64,000 bases of DNA from an uncultured Halomonas sp. (lineage in GTDB: Bacteria; Pseudomonadota; Gammaproteobacteria; Pseudomonadales; Halomonadaceae): NCBI RefSeq assembly GCF_946887195.1, contig NZ_CAMPKE010000001.1, forward strand, positions 372,001-436,000. Reading direction: 5' to 3'. Within the stretch, counting starts at the first letter, position 1, and the number at the start of each line of letters is the position of its first letter. The position numbers and the translations under genes are program-made. Shown one piece after another: positions 1 through 9,175 of the stretch. Below the pieces are notes generated by a model. The model saw only the letters and a list, made by a program, of their open reading frames with translations. It was not told where the DNA came from and made no database searches.

Positions 1-1
1 G

Positions 2-799
2 GAATATGTCCTGCTGATCGACGATACCGTGCGCGGTCTCTCGAGTGGGGCGCCGGTGGAGTATCGCGGCGTGCGCGTCGGTACCGTGGCCAACGTACCC
101 TGGCACTTCACCGCGCCACAGCCCGATACACGCCAGCGTTTCGCGATTCCCGTGCTGATTCGTATCGAGCCGCAGCGCCTTGGCAGCGTGAACGAGGATG
201 GCAAGCCCATCGACCTGAACCAATGGCGTGAGCGCTTCAAGAAGATGTTCACCGATTACGGTCTGCGCGCCTCGCTCGAATCCGGCAATCTGCTCACCGG
301 CGCGCTATTCGTCGATCTGAATTTCCGTGATGACGTCGACAAGTACACACCGGAAACCTTCGAAGGCAAGACCGTGTTCCCGACCGTATCGACCGGCTTC
401 GCACAGATCGAGCAGAAGGTTTCCAATCTGCTCGACAAGCTCAACGGCCTGGAAATCGAGCCGATTCTCGATAAGCTGGACCAGAACCTGGCCACCTCCC
501 AGGCAACCCTCGATGAGGTTCGCGCTACCGCCGAATCGCTGCAATCGCTGCTCTCTGACCCGGCCATTCAGGAAATACCCGGCAATATCAACGCCTCGCT
601 ACGCGAGTTGCAGCGGACACTCAAGGGCGTGTCGCCCGAATCGCCGGCCTATCGCGAACTGACCGGCACGCTGGAGAGCCTGGAAGCGCTACTGCGCGAT
701 CTGCAGCCGGTCGCCCGCACGCTGCGCGAAAACCCCAATGCACTGATTTTCGATCAGCGCGAGCGCGCAGATCCCGTGCCCAGAGCGCCTGGCCAATGA
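2..799 (+). CDS. pqiB: PqiB-type MCE-domain protein, 3' part only
   Basis: This is the C-terminal part of an intermembrane lipid-transport MCE protein. The reading frame is open from base 2, so the start lies left of the window. About 265 residues are visible. They begin in a typical MCE repeat (SSGAPVEYRGVRVGTV) and continue into a long helical, coiled-coil-like tail (about residues 130-240) with repeated leucines, as in PqiB and YebT, which form periplasm-spanning tubes. The stop overlaps an ATG (ATGA, 796-799), and a lipoprotein gene of the PqiC type follows directly, which supports PqiB over MlaD. The family role is envelope lipid transport and membrane integrity. PqiA is presumably upstream, outside the window. 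Confidence 0.85.
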   Translation, partial: EYVLLIDDTVRGLSSGAPVEYRGVRVGTVANVPWHFTAPQPDTRQRFAIPVLIRIEPQRLGSVNEDGKPIDLNQWRERFKKMFTDYGLRASLESGNLLTGALFVDLNFRDDVDKYTPETFEGKTVFPTVSTGFAQIEQKVSNLLDKLNGLEIEPILDKLDQNLATSQATLDEVRATAESLQSLLSDPAIQEIPGNINASLRELQRTLKGVSPESPAYRELTGTLESLEALLRDLQPVARTLRENPNALIFDQRERADPVPRAPGQ

Positions 800-825
800 A
801 ACACGTTCATTACCGAGAGGTAGAA

Positions 826-1395
826 ATGAGACCGACTCGCTTGTTGATCCCGCTGCTGCTGTCAGGGCTGGTCGGTTGTGCCGGCAGCCCTACATCGGCG
901 CTTCGTTATACGTTGCCGTCACCCACGGTCGCCGAGCAGAGCAGCTCGGCCAGCCACACGCTGGTACTCGATTCGCTCGAGTTGGCGAGCTTCCTGGATA
1001 GCGAAGGCATCGTACTGCAACGCAGCGACATTCTTTTGCATCAAGCCAATTCGCATCTGTGGGCCGAGGATCTCGAACGCCAGCTTGCCCGCGGGCTGCG
1101 CCAGCGCCTGGCCAATCGATTGCCCGATACGCGTGTGCTCGATACCTCAAGCGGTGCCGAGGCGCTCAGCCTGCGAGTCGAGGTCGACCGGTTCCAGGGT
1201 CGCTATGACGGCATGGCCGTGGCGGGCGGACGCTGGCAGCTATACGACGCCGATGGCGAATTGCTCGCTTTCGAGCCCTTCCAGGCCGAGGTCGCGCTCG
1301 AAAGCGATGGCTACCCGGCGCTGGTCAGGGCGTTGGGGCGCAGTTGGGATCAGGTTGCCGATGGCATGGCCGAGCGCATCGAGGCATTGCGGTAG
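826..1395 (+). CDS. pqiC: PqiC-type lipoprotein (ABC-type transport auxiliary lipoprotein family)
   Basis: This outer-membrane lipoprotein of about 189 residues would partner PqiB in intermembrane transport. I chose the ATG at 826 over the ATG at 796 because GAGAGG lies 7 bases upstream and the shorter form starts with a clean lipoprotein signal: MRPTRLL, a hydrophobic run, then the lipobox LVGC with Cys18. The mature protein shows the family features: an LRYTLPSP start, a conserved LDSLELASFLDSEGIVLQ stretch and the W(A/G)EDLERQLARGL segment. It follows pqiB with almost no gap, so the two are probably co-transcribed. The assignment rests on family recognition and gene order; the wider family name is DUF330/PqiC. 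Confidence 0.8.
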   Translation: MRPTRLLIPLLLSGLVGCAGSPTSALRYTLPSPTVAEQSSSASHTLVLDSLELASFLDSEGIVLQRSDILLHQANSHLWAEDLERQLARGLRQRLANRLPDTRVLDTSSGAEALSLRVEVDRFQGRYDGMAVAGGRWQLYDADGELLAFEPFQAEVALESDGYPALVRALGRSWDQVADGMAERIEALR

Positions 1396-1583
1396 ACCGT
1401 CGATTCGGGGATCGGACTACGACGAAAGGTGCATAATTTTATATTTTCTGGCATGATGCGCCGCACGACACCTTCGTCCCTCTGTCGCGATCGTTTTATC
1501 ATCCGATTTTCCCACGCATTGGCCGGGACCGGCGCTCTTCCCACCTACGGGCGTTTGGCGGATGCGTTTATCCCGGAGTTTGC
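1396..1583. promoter_or_regulatory. pqiC-rhlE intergenic region with AT-rich promoter-like island
   Basis: These 188 bases contain no credible gene. Around 1430-1450 there is an AT-rich run (cataattttatattttct) in otherwise GC-rich DNA, which is the most likely site of a sigma-70 promoter for the helicase gene. I could not fix a convincing -35 box. A GGAG ribosome-binding site lies just before the ATG at 1584. Confidence 0.35.
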
Positions 1584-2903
1584 ATGAGCTTTTCCGAACT
1601 TGGCCTGCGCGACGAACTCGTACGCGCGGTCGAAGAACAAGGCTATACCACCCCCACCCCGATTCAGCTGAAGGCCATACCCGCCGTTCTCAAGGGTGGC
1701 GATCTGCTGGCGAGCGCCCAGACCGGCACCGGCAAGACCGCCGGTTTCACCCTGCCGTTGCTGCAGCGCCTGGCCGATGGCCCGCGCCCGCAGGCGCGGC
1801 GCATTCGTGCACTGGTGCTCACCCCGACCCGCGAACTGGCGGCTCAGGTCGGTGAGAGCGTCGCCACCTACGGGCGTCATCTCAAGCTGCGTTCGCATGT
1901 GATTTTCGGCGGCGTTGGCGCTCAGCCGCAGATCGACGCCATTCGCCCGGGGCTCGATGTGCTCGTCGCCACCCCAGGCCGCCTACTCGATCTGCATCAG
2001 CAGCGCCATGTGGATTTGTCGCAGGTCGAAACGCTGGTGCTCGATGAAGCCGATCGCATGCTCGACATGGGCTTCATCCACGACATCAAGAAGCTGCTGC
2101 GACTGCTGCCGGCCAAGCGCCAGAACCTGCTGTTCTCGGCGACCTTCTCCGACGAGATCCAGCAACTGGCCGGCAAGCTTCTGGACAACCCCACGCTGAT
2201 CGAAGTCGCCCGGCGCAACACCACCGCCGAGAGCGTCGATCAAGCCATCTACCGGGTCGATCGCGAGCAGAAGCGCGAGTTGCTGGCGCACTTGATCCAG
2301 CGTCACCAGTGGTATCAGGTGCTGGTATTCACCCGCACCAAACATGGCGCCAACCGGCTCGCCGAGCAGCTCGGCAAGCAGGACATCCCCGCCATGGCGA
2401 TCCATGGCAACAAGAGTCAATCGGCGCGTACCCGTGCGCTCGCCTCGTTCAAGGACGGCAGCCTGCAAGTGCTGGTGGCGACCGATATCGCCGCGCGCGG
2501 CCTCGATATCAGCGAATTGCCGCATGTGGTCAACTTCGAGCTGCCCAACGTCGCCGAGGATTACGTGCACCGTATCGGTCGCACCGGGCGTGCCGGTAGC
2601 GAAGGCCAGGCCATTTCGCTGGTCTGCGTCGATGAGCATGGCCTGCTGCGCAACATCGAAAGGCTGATCAAGCGCGATCTGCCCAAGCACATCGAACCCG
2701 GATTCGAGCCCGATCCCAACGCCAAGCCGGAGCCGATCGAGAATGGCCGGCGAGGCGGCGGGCGTGGCGGCAATGGCGGCAATGGCGGCGCGTCCCGACG
2801 CAACGACAATGGCTCGCCCGGCAATCGCAACCAGCGTAGCACCCGGCGTGACGAAGGCTCCGATTCGACACGTCGCCGGCGCACGCGCCGTCGTCAGGCC
2901 TGA
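1584..2903 (+). CDS. rhlE: DEAD-box ATP-dependent RNA helicase, RhlE type
   Basis: This 439-residue RNA helicase would unwind RNA duplexes in ribosome assembly or mRNA decay in the cytoplasm. The order of motifs is complete: Q-motif region ([14 protein letters not shown]), motif [19 protein letters not shown], motif II DEAD within [13 protein letters not shown], then the second RecA lobe with ARGLDI and [10 protein letters not shown]. The C-terminal tail from about residue 375 is rich in Gly, Arg, Asn and Ser ([11 protein letters not shown], then RRRRTRRR), a low-complexity RNA-binding tail typical of RhlE proteins. The gene stands alone and ends at a strong terminator. RhlE is favoured over SrmB or RhlB from overall resemblance; this is not certain. 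Confidence 0.85.
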   Translation: MSFSELGLRDELVRAVEEQGYTTPTPIQLKAIPAVLKGGDLLASAQTGTGKTAGFTLPLLQRLADGPRPQARRIRALVLTPTRELAAQVGESVATYGRHLKLRSHVIFGGVGAQPQIDAIRPGLDVLVATPGRLLDLHQQRHVDLSQVETLVLDEADRMLDMGFIHDIKKLLRLLPAKRQNLLFSATFSDEIQQLAGKLLDNPTLIEVARRNTTAESVDQAIYRVDREQKRELLAHLIQRHQWYQVLVFTRTKHGANRLAEQLGKQDIPAMAIHGNKSQSARTRALASFKDGSLQVLVATDIAARGLDISELPHVVNFELPNVAEDYVHRIGRTGRAGSEGQAISLVCVDEHGLLRNIERLIKRDLPKHIEPGFEPDPNAKPEPIENGRRGGGRGGNGGNGGASRRNDNGSPGNRNQRSTRRDEGSDSTRRRRTRRRQA

Positions 2904-2922
2904 TCGACCGATACCACGCAAA

Positions 2923-2955
2923 AGCCCCGGAAGAATATCTTCCGGGGCTGCTTTT
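2923..2955 (+). terminator. Rho-independent terminator after rhlE, probably bidirectional
   Basis: A perfect 11-bp stem (AGCCCCGGAAG and CTTCCGGGGCT) with the loop AATAT is followed by GCTTTTT. On the other strand the stem is followed by TTTTG, so it may also stop transcription coming from fliA, which ends convergently at 2986. Confidence 0.92.
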
Positions 2956-2985
2956 TCGGAAATCTTGATTCATCCGTGCAGGCAT

Positions 2986-3684
2986 TTATTCAACCAGCTT
3001 GGTGCGCAGCCTCGCCACCGCCTGGCTATGCAACTGGCAGACTCGCGACTCGCTGACGCCGAGCACCGCCCCGATTTCCTTGAGGTTGAGCTCTTCCTGA
3101 TAATAAAGGCCCAGTAGCAGTTTCTCGCGCTCGGGCAACTGCTCGATAGCCGTTACCAGCCGCTGGCGCTGATCGCCGCTGACGAGCGCATCGAAGGGCG
3201 ACGGCGGCGCCCCGGTGCCCACCTGAGGCTCGTTGCCTTCGGCGACGATATCCTCGTAACCCAGCAGGTTGCCGCCATTGCTGTCGGCCAGCCGCTGGCG
3301 ATACTCCTCCATGCTCAGCGACAGCGCATCGGCTATTTCGCGCTCCTCGGCGGGACGGCCGAACTGCTGATCGAGGCGGCGTATGGTTTCCTCGATTTCG
3401 CGGGCATTGCGCCTGACACTGCGCGGCGCCCAATCGCGGCTGCGCAGTTCATCGATCATCGAGCCGCGAATGCGCTGGCTGGCATAGGTCGTAAAGCTCG
3501 CGCCGTGGGCCGAATCGTAGCGGCCCAAGGCATCCAGCAACCCCACCATGCCGGCCTGTATCAGGTCATCGAGATCGACACTGGCGGGAAGCCTGACCTG
3601 CAAAGCCAATGCCTGGCGCCGGACCACGGGCAGGTACTGGTTGAGAAGTGCATGTTGATCGATCTTACCCTGTGCCGTGTACAT
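2986..3684 (-). CDS. fliA: RNA polymerase sigma factor FliA (sigma-28)
   Basis: This is the flagellar class 3 sigma factor, 232 residues, close to the 235-240 usual for FliA. Region 2 is recognisable (LDDLIQAGMVGLLDAL, then FTTYASQRIRGSMIDELR), as are the region 3 helices (REIEETIRRLDQQFGR...EIADAL) and region 4 with the helix-turn-helix (LPEREKLLLGLYYQEELNLKEIGAVLGVSESRVCQLHSQA, shown as its parts). It would transcribe flgM, flgKL, fliD and motA from the TAAA-N15-GCCGATAA sites found here, and be held by FlgM. A 160-base gap separates it from flhE, so it probably has its own promoter. Only weak sigma-28-like boxes are visible there (near 3700 and 3745). No fliZ follows it. Confidence 0.96.
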   Translation of the reverse strand: MYTAQGKIDQHALLNQYLPVVRRQALALQVRLPASVDLDDLIQAGMVGLLDALGRYDSAHGASFTTYASQRIRGSMIDELRSRDWAPRSVRRNAREIEETIRRLDQQFGRPAEEREIADALSLSMEEYRQRLADSNGGNLLGYEDIVAEGNEPQVGTGAPPSPFDALVSGDQRQRLVTAIEQLPEREKLLLGLYYQEELNLKEIGAVLGVSESRVCQLHSQAVARLRTKLVE

Positions 3685-3844
3685 CCACTCGCCTCGAACC
3701 TATCGGAAAGTGACAGTCAGGCGCTTGGCCGGAGCACTGTCGATGGTGACATTATCGCGCCCGCTCCATCGTCGCTAAACGGTGAATACCCCCGTAAGCG
3801 GCAGGCTTTTTACCCTTTAACATGACGGCAGCATGGCGGCTCGT

Positions 3845-4279
3845 TCAGTCGTAGTCGACGATCACCTGCAACGATTCGATGCGAAATGGCGCAGCGGGCT
3901 GGCTCGATGCGGGTAGGCGAAAACGAAAGACCAGCGGCTCGTCGGCGGCCAGGCCGGCCAAGGCTCGACTCTTGCCGCGCGGGCTGGCAAGCGCGATGCA
4001 ACGACGAGGGTGACACAACCAGGCATCGGGACGCGGCTGCCCCGACGGCACCGTAAAACGCCAACGCAGGCTGCGGATAAGCGCGCCCTCGACCAGCTCG
4101 GCCGGGGGTGTCAATGGTGCGGATTCGATCGCGCGGCCCGGCGTGAACAACCGAACGCCTTGCGCCTCGCTAACCCAACTGCCGGGTGCGGCGAGCACCG
4201 ATAACGAGGCCAGCGCTAAAACCATGAGCAGGGTTGCCAACGCAAGAGCGCGTGATCGTCTGCGTCGCTGCGCCATCAT
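3845..4279 (-). CDS. flhE: Flagellar protein FlhE
   Basis: This is a small secreted protein of about 144 residues. I place the start at the ATG at 4279, which overlaps the stop of the upstream gene (ATGA). It begins with a basic stretch, MMAQRRRRSR, and a hydrophobic signal segment ending near VLAAPGSW. The mature part resembles enterobacterial FlhE: GSWVSEAQGVRL near the start, a WRF segment, a WLCHPRRC pair of cysteines, LRF-type VFRFRLP, and LQVIVDYD at the end, matching the QVIVNY ending of E. coli FlhE. FlhE acts in the periplasm and affects proton leak through the export gate and filament assembly. Its position at the end of flhBA...E supports the call. An upstream in-frame extension to 4489 overlaps the preceding gene and looks non-coding. 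Confidence 0.78.
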   Translation of the reverse strand: MMAQRRRRSRALALATLLMVLALASLSVLAAPGSWVSEAQGVRLFTPGRAIESAPLTPPAELVEGALIRSLRWRFTVPSGQPRPDAWLCHPRRCIALASPRGKSRALAGLAADEPLVFRFRLPASSQPAAPFRIESLQVIVDYD

Positions 4280-4779
4280 AATCGCTCGACGCGCCGGCGC
4301 GGCATACCGATCACCAGTAGCTCGATACCCAGGAACTGGGCCGCGGCTTGCTGCAGGTTGTCGAGCAGGCCGACACGTGAGGGCAGCGGCGGATGAACCA
4401 GCAGCAGGCGGCTCGGGCCTCCTTGCTGATTGATGCGCTTTAGCGTCAGGTAGGCACGCCGAAAGCCATCGAGATCGTCGCCGACCCATAATGCCCAGCG
4501 CGACTGCTGCGCCGCCAGCACGGCTAGATGCGGGCTGTGGCTATCCAGCGCTACCACGCGCCAGGAGGCGGGATCGCCAACCCAGCGCTGGCCCTGTTCC
4601 CGCCAGCGTTCGAGGGCGCGCTCGACCAGCGAGGCATCACCATGCGCACCGTCCGGCAACCCTACCGTCATCAATACCTGCGATGGTGAGTGATTATTTT
4701 CAGCCGTGCTCTCGGGCAGCGATTCCGGCTGCGCTTCCGCCCAGCGGCGCAGGCCAGCGGCTTGGTCCGTTTCGCTCAC
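4276..4779 (-). CDS. FlhG/FleN-like protein lacking the P-loop half
   Basis: This 167-residue protein aligns by eye with only the C-terminal half of FlhG (a MinD-family ATPase that sets flagellar number). The stretch WALWVGDDLDGFRRAYLTLKRIN matches the FlhG segment with pattern VVxxDEPTSITDAYALIKxLN, and QFLGIELLVIGMP matches the later (F)LxVxLxYVGxIP segment. I see no Walker A (GKGGxGKT), no Walker B-type DxxxG and no MinD switch motif, so ATP binding is not expected. The start at 4779 overlaps the flhF stop (ATGA). It is far shorter than the usual 270-300 residues. The frame is clean, so this is a shortened gene rather than a fresh frameshift. Its function is unknown; a residual FlhF partner is possible. 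Confidence 0.6.
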   Translation of the reverse strand: MSETDQAAGLRRWAEAQPESLPESTAENNHSPSQVLMTVGLPDGAHGDASLVERALERWREQGQRWVGDPASWRVVALDSHSPHLAVLAAQQSRWALWVGDDLDGFRRAYLTLKRINQQGGPSRLLLVHPPLPSRVGLLDNLQQAAAQFLGIELLVIGMPRRRVERL

Positions 4780-7097
4780 CGCGCCGCCTCGTCATTGAAG
4801 CCATGACCGCCCACCTGCACGAATACGTCTCGCGCGGTGAACAGATGAATCAACGCTTCCAGCAGGACACCCGGTGAGCGCGACCGGCGACCGCCGAGCA
4901 GATTCAGCAATTGAGCGCGCACGTCCATCGACCAGGGGGCATTTTCCTGATCGAGCCGGCTGGCGACGGCCGCCAGCCCCGCCGCGACCAGCAAGCGCAG
5001 TTCAGGATCGATAGTGTGTTGGCCCGCCTCGCCCAACCGCTGCCAGGCGCGTCGGGTCAGCAAGGGCAAGTCGTCATGTACCAGTTGCGCGGCCATGGCA
5101 TCGTTCAGCGCCGTCTCGTCGTTCTCGTGGCGCGGTGCCAGCCAGTAGCGCTGCGCCAGTTGGCGGCCGCTATCGGCATCGATCAGTGTGCCGAACCAGG
5201 CATCCAATGCGTCGCCATCGATCAGCGTTACCGCCAGCCGGCTGAGTGACAACCGGGTATCGTGGCCGCGGTAGCGGCAATCGAGTTGGGCACGCGGCTC
5301 GGCATGCGCCGCCAACGTCGCCAGGGTGTGGCGCTCGCCACCGGCGATGACTCGTGAGTTACCCTGGGCGATAGCCAGCCATCCGGCAGTGCCATGTACA
5401 AGCCGCTCCCGCGTGGGAGCGGCCGGGCAATTGGGCAATAACTGCCAGTGCATACCCAGTTGGCTTTCGACCCAATCCAAACGTTCGGTGTCACCCGCCG
5501 GCTGAAGGTGAGCCAACCAGGGCAACGCCTGGGCGCGCCCCCCGGCGTTCAAGCACATGGCCGGCATCGGCCAATCGGCACCACTCACCGTCGTCGAACG
5601 CGCCCACAGCATCGCATGGGGTGGCTCACGGTCGTTGCCGTCCCGCCAAGCGGCGGTATCGAGCAGTGCCGGCAGCCGCAAGCGCTGCTGCTCCAGCGGA
5701 TAACCCAACAGTGGCCAGGCCTGCTCGAGCATGCCGAAGCCGGCGACCTCGCTACGCAGTGCCGCAAGCGCAGCTGCCAGCGCCCGCCCCTGCCCCAGCA
5801 ATCCACGCGACAGCGATTGCAACCGGCGCCCCGCCGAGGAGCGCTGTGGGCGACTCGGCTCGGCGGCGAACGATGACTCGCCCGCCACGTTCAACGCCTG
5901 CTCGATCAGCACGTCGCGCTCGGCCAGACGCAGATCCTCGGGAACCTGCTGACCGTGGGAAACATAGTGCAGGCGCAGGCCATGACGAATCGCGATATCC
6001 AGCACCGCACCCAGGCGTGGCGCTTCATCGACCTTGGTCAGGATCGCACCGTAAAGCGGTGCACCGGCGGCCAGCGATGCGCGCTGATAGGTATCGACCA
6101 CCTCATCGAGCGTATCGCCGTGACTGGCGGCATTGAGCAGGAGCAACCGGCGGATCGGACGCGCCGATGCGTCCCCCGACGAGCCGCCCAGCATCGCGAC
6201 CTGCCCGACCAAGCGATGATCGCGCTGGCTCATGCCCACGGTATCGACGATGACCAGGCGCTTGTCGGCCAGCTTGTCGAGCAGATCGCCCAGCGGTGCA
6301 TCGGCCTTTAGTGCATGCACTTCGACACCCAGCAGGCGCGCATAGATACGCAACTGCTCGTGGGCACCGATCCGGTAGCTGTCGGTGGTCACCAGTGCCA
6401 CCCCCGCCCCGCCGTGGCGCATCACATAACGCGCCGCGAGTTTGGCGGTGGTGGTGGTCTTGCCAATCCCGGTGGGCCCGATCAACGCGAAGACGCCACC
6501 GCCATCGAGCAGTGCCGCCTCGTCGTCGAGCACCGGCAGGCGCGCGGCGAGTTGGCGCTTCAGCCAGGACTCGCCAGCCTCGTCATCCTCGGCCAGCTTG
6601 AGTTCCACCGGTAGCGTCTCCAGCAATTCCGCCGTCAATCGCGAGCTGAAACCGGCGCCAAGCAGAAGCTGATGAAGGTAATCGACCCCATCATTCGTGC
6701 CTGTTGCGGTCGTCGCCAGACTCTGCTGGGTCGTCAATAATGCGCGCAGATCGTGCATTTCACCCAACACACGCTCGCTGAATGCCGCGAAATCGAGCGC
6801 CCCGTTCGCCGCCGAGGCAGTCGGCGTGCGATCTGCCCACGCCGCTGTTTCCGATCGCGGATTCGCGGGAGCGGGTGTGCGATACGCGGTCTCCTTGCGC
6901 GGCGATGGCGTCGCGATGCGCTCCGGCTCGGCCGTCTGGCCGGTCATACGGCCATGATCGTCATCGGCCAGTGCGAGGATCTCGACCCCGTCGTCGACGC
7001 GCCGGTTGGACAGGATCAAGGCATCCTCACCGAGTGCGGCACGCACCTGGCGCATGGCATCACGGCTATTGGCAGCCACGAATCGTTTCACGCTCAT
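4776..7097 (-). CDS. flhF: FlhF signal-recognition-type GTPase with long C-terminal extension
   Basis: The first 400 of 773 residues are FlhF, the SRP-family GTPase that places the flagellum. The N-terminal B domain starts MSVKRFVAANSRDAMRQVR. G1 is GPTGIGKTTTT at 207-217, followed by TTDSYRIGAHEQLR (about 237-250), DTVGMSQRD (285-293) and LTKVDEAPRLG (353-363). The GTPase looks complete. Most FlhF proteins are 400-500 residues; here about 340 more (from about residue 430) follow, with no motif I recognise. This tail is rich in Ala, Leu, Trp and Arg and looks folded rather than low-complexity. The gene overlaps flhA by 4 bases and the FlhG-like gene by 4 bases, so it is translated with them. 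Confidence 0.9.
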   Translation of the reverse strand: MSVKRFVAANSRDAMRQVRAALGEDALILSNRRVDDGVEILALADDDHGRMTGQTAEPERIATPSPRKETAYRTPAPANPRSETAAWADRTPTASAANGALDFAAFSERVLGEMHDLRALLTTQQSLATTATGTNDGVDYLHQLLLGAGFSSRLTAELLETLPVELKLAEDDEAGESWLKRQLAARLPVLDDEAALLDGGGVFALIGPTGIGKTTTTAKLAARYVMRHGGAGVALVTTDSYRIGAHEQLRIYARLLGVEVHALKADAPLGDLLDKLADKRLVIVDTVGMSQRDHRLVGQVAMLGGSSGDASARPIRRLLLLNAASHGDTLDEVVDTYQRASLAAGAPLYGAILTKVDEAPRLGAVLDIAIRHGLRLHYVSHGQQVPEDLRLAERDVLIEQALNVAGESSFAAEPSRPQRSSAGRRLQSLSRGLLGQGRALAAALAALRSEVAGFGMLEQAWPLLGYPLEQQRLRLPALLDTAAWRDGNDREPPHAMLWARSTTVSGADWPMPAMCLNAGGRAQALPWLAHLQPAGDTERLDWVESQLGMHWQLLPNCPAAPTRERLVHGTAGWLAIAQGNSRVIAGGERHTLATLAAHAEPRAQLDCRYRGHDTRLSLSRLAVTLIDGDALDAWFGTLIDADSGRQLAQRYWLAPRHENDETALNDAMAAQLVHDDLPLLTRRAWQRLGEAGQHTIDPELRLLVAAGLAAVASRLDQENAPWSMDVRAQLLNLLGGRRSRSPGVLLEALIHLFTARDVFVQVGGHGFNDEAAR

Positions 7098-9175
7098 TGA
7101 CGGCCTCCAATCAGGGTAGTGATCCGCAGGGTGCGATCATCGGGAATTTCGGCTTGCGACATCACGACCAGATGCCGTAGGCGACGCCGCAGGAAGCGCG
7201 ACAACAGCGCACGCAGCCCATGCTGAACGACCAGCACGGTCGGTTCGCCACTGGCCTCCTGGCGCGCGACACCGCTCTCGGCCTGCCGCATCAGCGTCTC
7301 GGCCAGGCCCGGTTCCAGCGCACCGCCGCCGCTCATCGCCTGGCTGAGCACTTGCTCCAGGTTGGCATCGAGTCCTATCACGTGCAGTTCGCTCTTGCCG
7401 GGGAACCACTGCTGGGTGATCGCCCGGCCCAGCGCCATGCGCACCACGGCCGTCAGCTCGTGCGCGTCGCTCTGCGGTGAGCCGTGCTCGGCCAGGGTAT
7501 CGAGAATGGTGCGCAGGTCGCGGATCGATACGTCCTCCTCGAGCAGGTTGTGCAGCAAGCGCTGGAACGTGGTCAGGGTGACGGCCTTGGGCACCACGTC
7601 CTCGACCAGCGCCTTGTTCTCCTCGCCCATCTTGTCGAGCAGTTGCTGAACCTCGTAACGGCCGAGCATCTCGCCGGAATGGCGATGCAGCAGGTGATTG
7701 AGGTGCGTGGCAATCACGGTGCCGGCATCGACCACGGTGTAGCCATAAACCTGGGCGTGTTCGCGCTGCGAACCGTCGATCCATACCGCCGGCAGGCCAA
7801 AGGCCGGATCCTGTGTCGGCGTACCCTCGAGATGACCCGAGACCTGGCCGGGATCGATCGCCAGCCACTTGCCGGGATACGCCTCGGCGCGCCCCACTTC
7901 GACCCCTTTCAAGGTAATCACGTAAGTGTTGGGGCCAAGCTCCAGGTTGTCGCGGATATGCACCACCGGCGGCAGGAAGCCGACCTCCTGGGCAAACTTC
8001 TTGCGCACGCTCTTGATGCGACCGAGCAGCTCACCGTTCTGACGGTGATCGACCAGCGGTATCAGCCGGTGGCCGACCTCGAGACCCAGCGTATCGACCA
8101 GTTGCACGTCGTCCCAACTGGCCTCTGGCGCTTCCTGCGCCGGCGGCGGCGCGGTGTTGATGGCCTCATCCGCGAGCTTTTCCTGGGCGCGGTGCGACAT
8201 CCACCAGGCCAGCCCACCGAGCAGAGCGGTAAATAGCAGAAAGATGAAATTGGGCATGCCCGGGACCAGACCCAACAGCCCCATGACGCCCGCGGCCAGC
8301 ATCAGCACCTGCGGGTTGGCGAAAAGCTGCCCCATCATCTGCTGGCCGACATCCTGGTCGGTATTGACCCGCGAGACGGTGACACCCGCCGCGGTGGAGA
8401 TCACCAGCGCGGGAATTTGCGCCACCAGGCCGTCGCCGATGGTCAGCAGGGTATAGGTGCGTCCCGCATCGGAAAAACTCATGTCGTGCTGCAACATGCC
8501 GATCAGCAGGCCGCCAATCAGGTTGACCACCATGATGATCAAACCGGCTACGGCGTCGCCGCGCACGAACTTGCTGGCACCGTCCATCGAGCCGTAGAAC
8601 TCGGATTCCTGGGTGATCTCGCTACGCCGCCGCTTGGCATCGTCCTCGCCGATCAGGCCGGCATTGAGATCGGCGTCGATGGCCATCTGCTTGCCGGGCA
8701 TCGAATCGAGCATGAAACGCGCGCCCACCTCGGCGATACGCCCCGCACCCTTGGTGATGACCATGAAGTTGATGATGACCAGAATCAGGAATACCACCAG
8801 ACCGACGGCGAAGTTGCCACCGATCAGGAACTCGCCGAACGCCTCGATGACCTTGCCGGCGGCATCACCGCCCTCGTGGCCCTCCATCAATACCACGCGG
8901 GTCGACGCCACGTTCAGCGACAGGCGCAGCAGTGTGGTGAATAGCAGCACCGCCGGAAACGCCGCGAAATCCAGCGGTTTCTGGGTAAACATGCTGACCA
9001 GCAGCACCATGATCGACAGGGCGATATTGAAGGTAAAGAACATATCCAGCGCAAAAGGCGGCAGCGGCAGGATCATCATCGATAGAATCATGATGATCAG
9101 CAGCGGTCCGGCCAGCAGCTTCATGCGCGCATCACCCAGCCAGTTGTGCCGGCCCAGGGAGTCCATCAGGTTCAT
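7094..9175 (-). CDS. flhA: Flagellar export gate protein FlhA
   Basis: This 693-residue protein is the large export-gate subunit, forming the nonameric cytoplasmic ring that docks chaperone-substrate complexes. The N-terminal half has the usual run of about eight membrane segments and the conserved FHIPEP-family loop (KGAGRIAEVGARFMLD, then PGKQMAIDADLNAGLI). The C-terminal half is the soluble FlhA-C domain (VHIRDNLELGPNTYVI, VIDAGTVIATHL-type segment, LLDKMGEENKALVEDVVPK). Length is normal. The start overlaps the flhB stop (ATGA) and the stop overlaps the flhF start, so flhB-flhA-flhF read as one operon. Confidence 0.96.
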   Translation of the reverse strand: MNLMDSLGRHNWLGDARMKLLAGPLLIIMILSMMILPLPPFALDMFFTFNIALSIMVLLVSMFTQKPLDFAAFPAVLLFTTLLRLSLNVASTRVVLMEGHEGGDAAGKVIEAFGEFLIGGNFAVGLVVFLILVIINFMVITKGAGRIAEVGARFMLDSMPGKQMAIDADLNAGLIGEDDAKRRRSEITQESEFYGSMDGASKFVRGDAVAGLIIMVVNLIGGLLIGMLQHDMSFSDAGRTYTLLTIGDGLVAQIPALVISTAAGVTVSRVNTDQDVGQQMMGQLFANPQVLMLAAGVMGLLGLVPGMPNFIFLLFTALLGGLAWWMSHRAQEKLADEAINTAPPPAQEAPEASWDDVQLVDTLGLEVGHRLIPLVDHRQNGELLGRIKSVRKKFAQEVGFLPPVVHIRDNLELGPNTYVITLKGVEVGRAEAYPGKWLAIDPGQVSGHLEGTPTQDPAFGLPAVWIDGSQREHAQVYGYTVVDAGTVIATHLNHLLHRHSGEMLGRYEVQQLLDKMGEENKALVEDVVPKAVTLTTFQRLLHNLLEEDVSIRDLRTILDTLAEHGSPQSDAHELTAVVRMALGRAITQQWFPGKSELHVIGLDANLEQVLSQAMSGGGALEPGLAETLMRQAESGVARQEASGEPTVLVVQHGLRALLSRFLRRRLRHLVVMSQAEIPDDRTLRITTLIGGRQ

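Noticed and set aside
1983..2921. A 312-residue minus-strand frame opposite rhlE
   Set aside because: Antisense to all helicase motifs, no recognisable domain, and no ribosome-binding site; a shadow of codon bias.
3845..4489. Longer FlhE start giving 214 residues
   Set aside because: The extra 70 residues overlap the FlhG-like gene and are Arg/Ala/Pro-rich nonsense; the ATGA junction at 4279 and the signal peptide support the shorter form.
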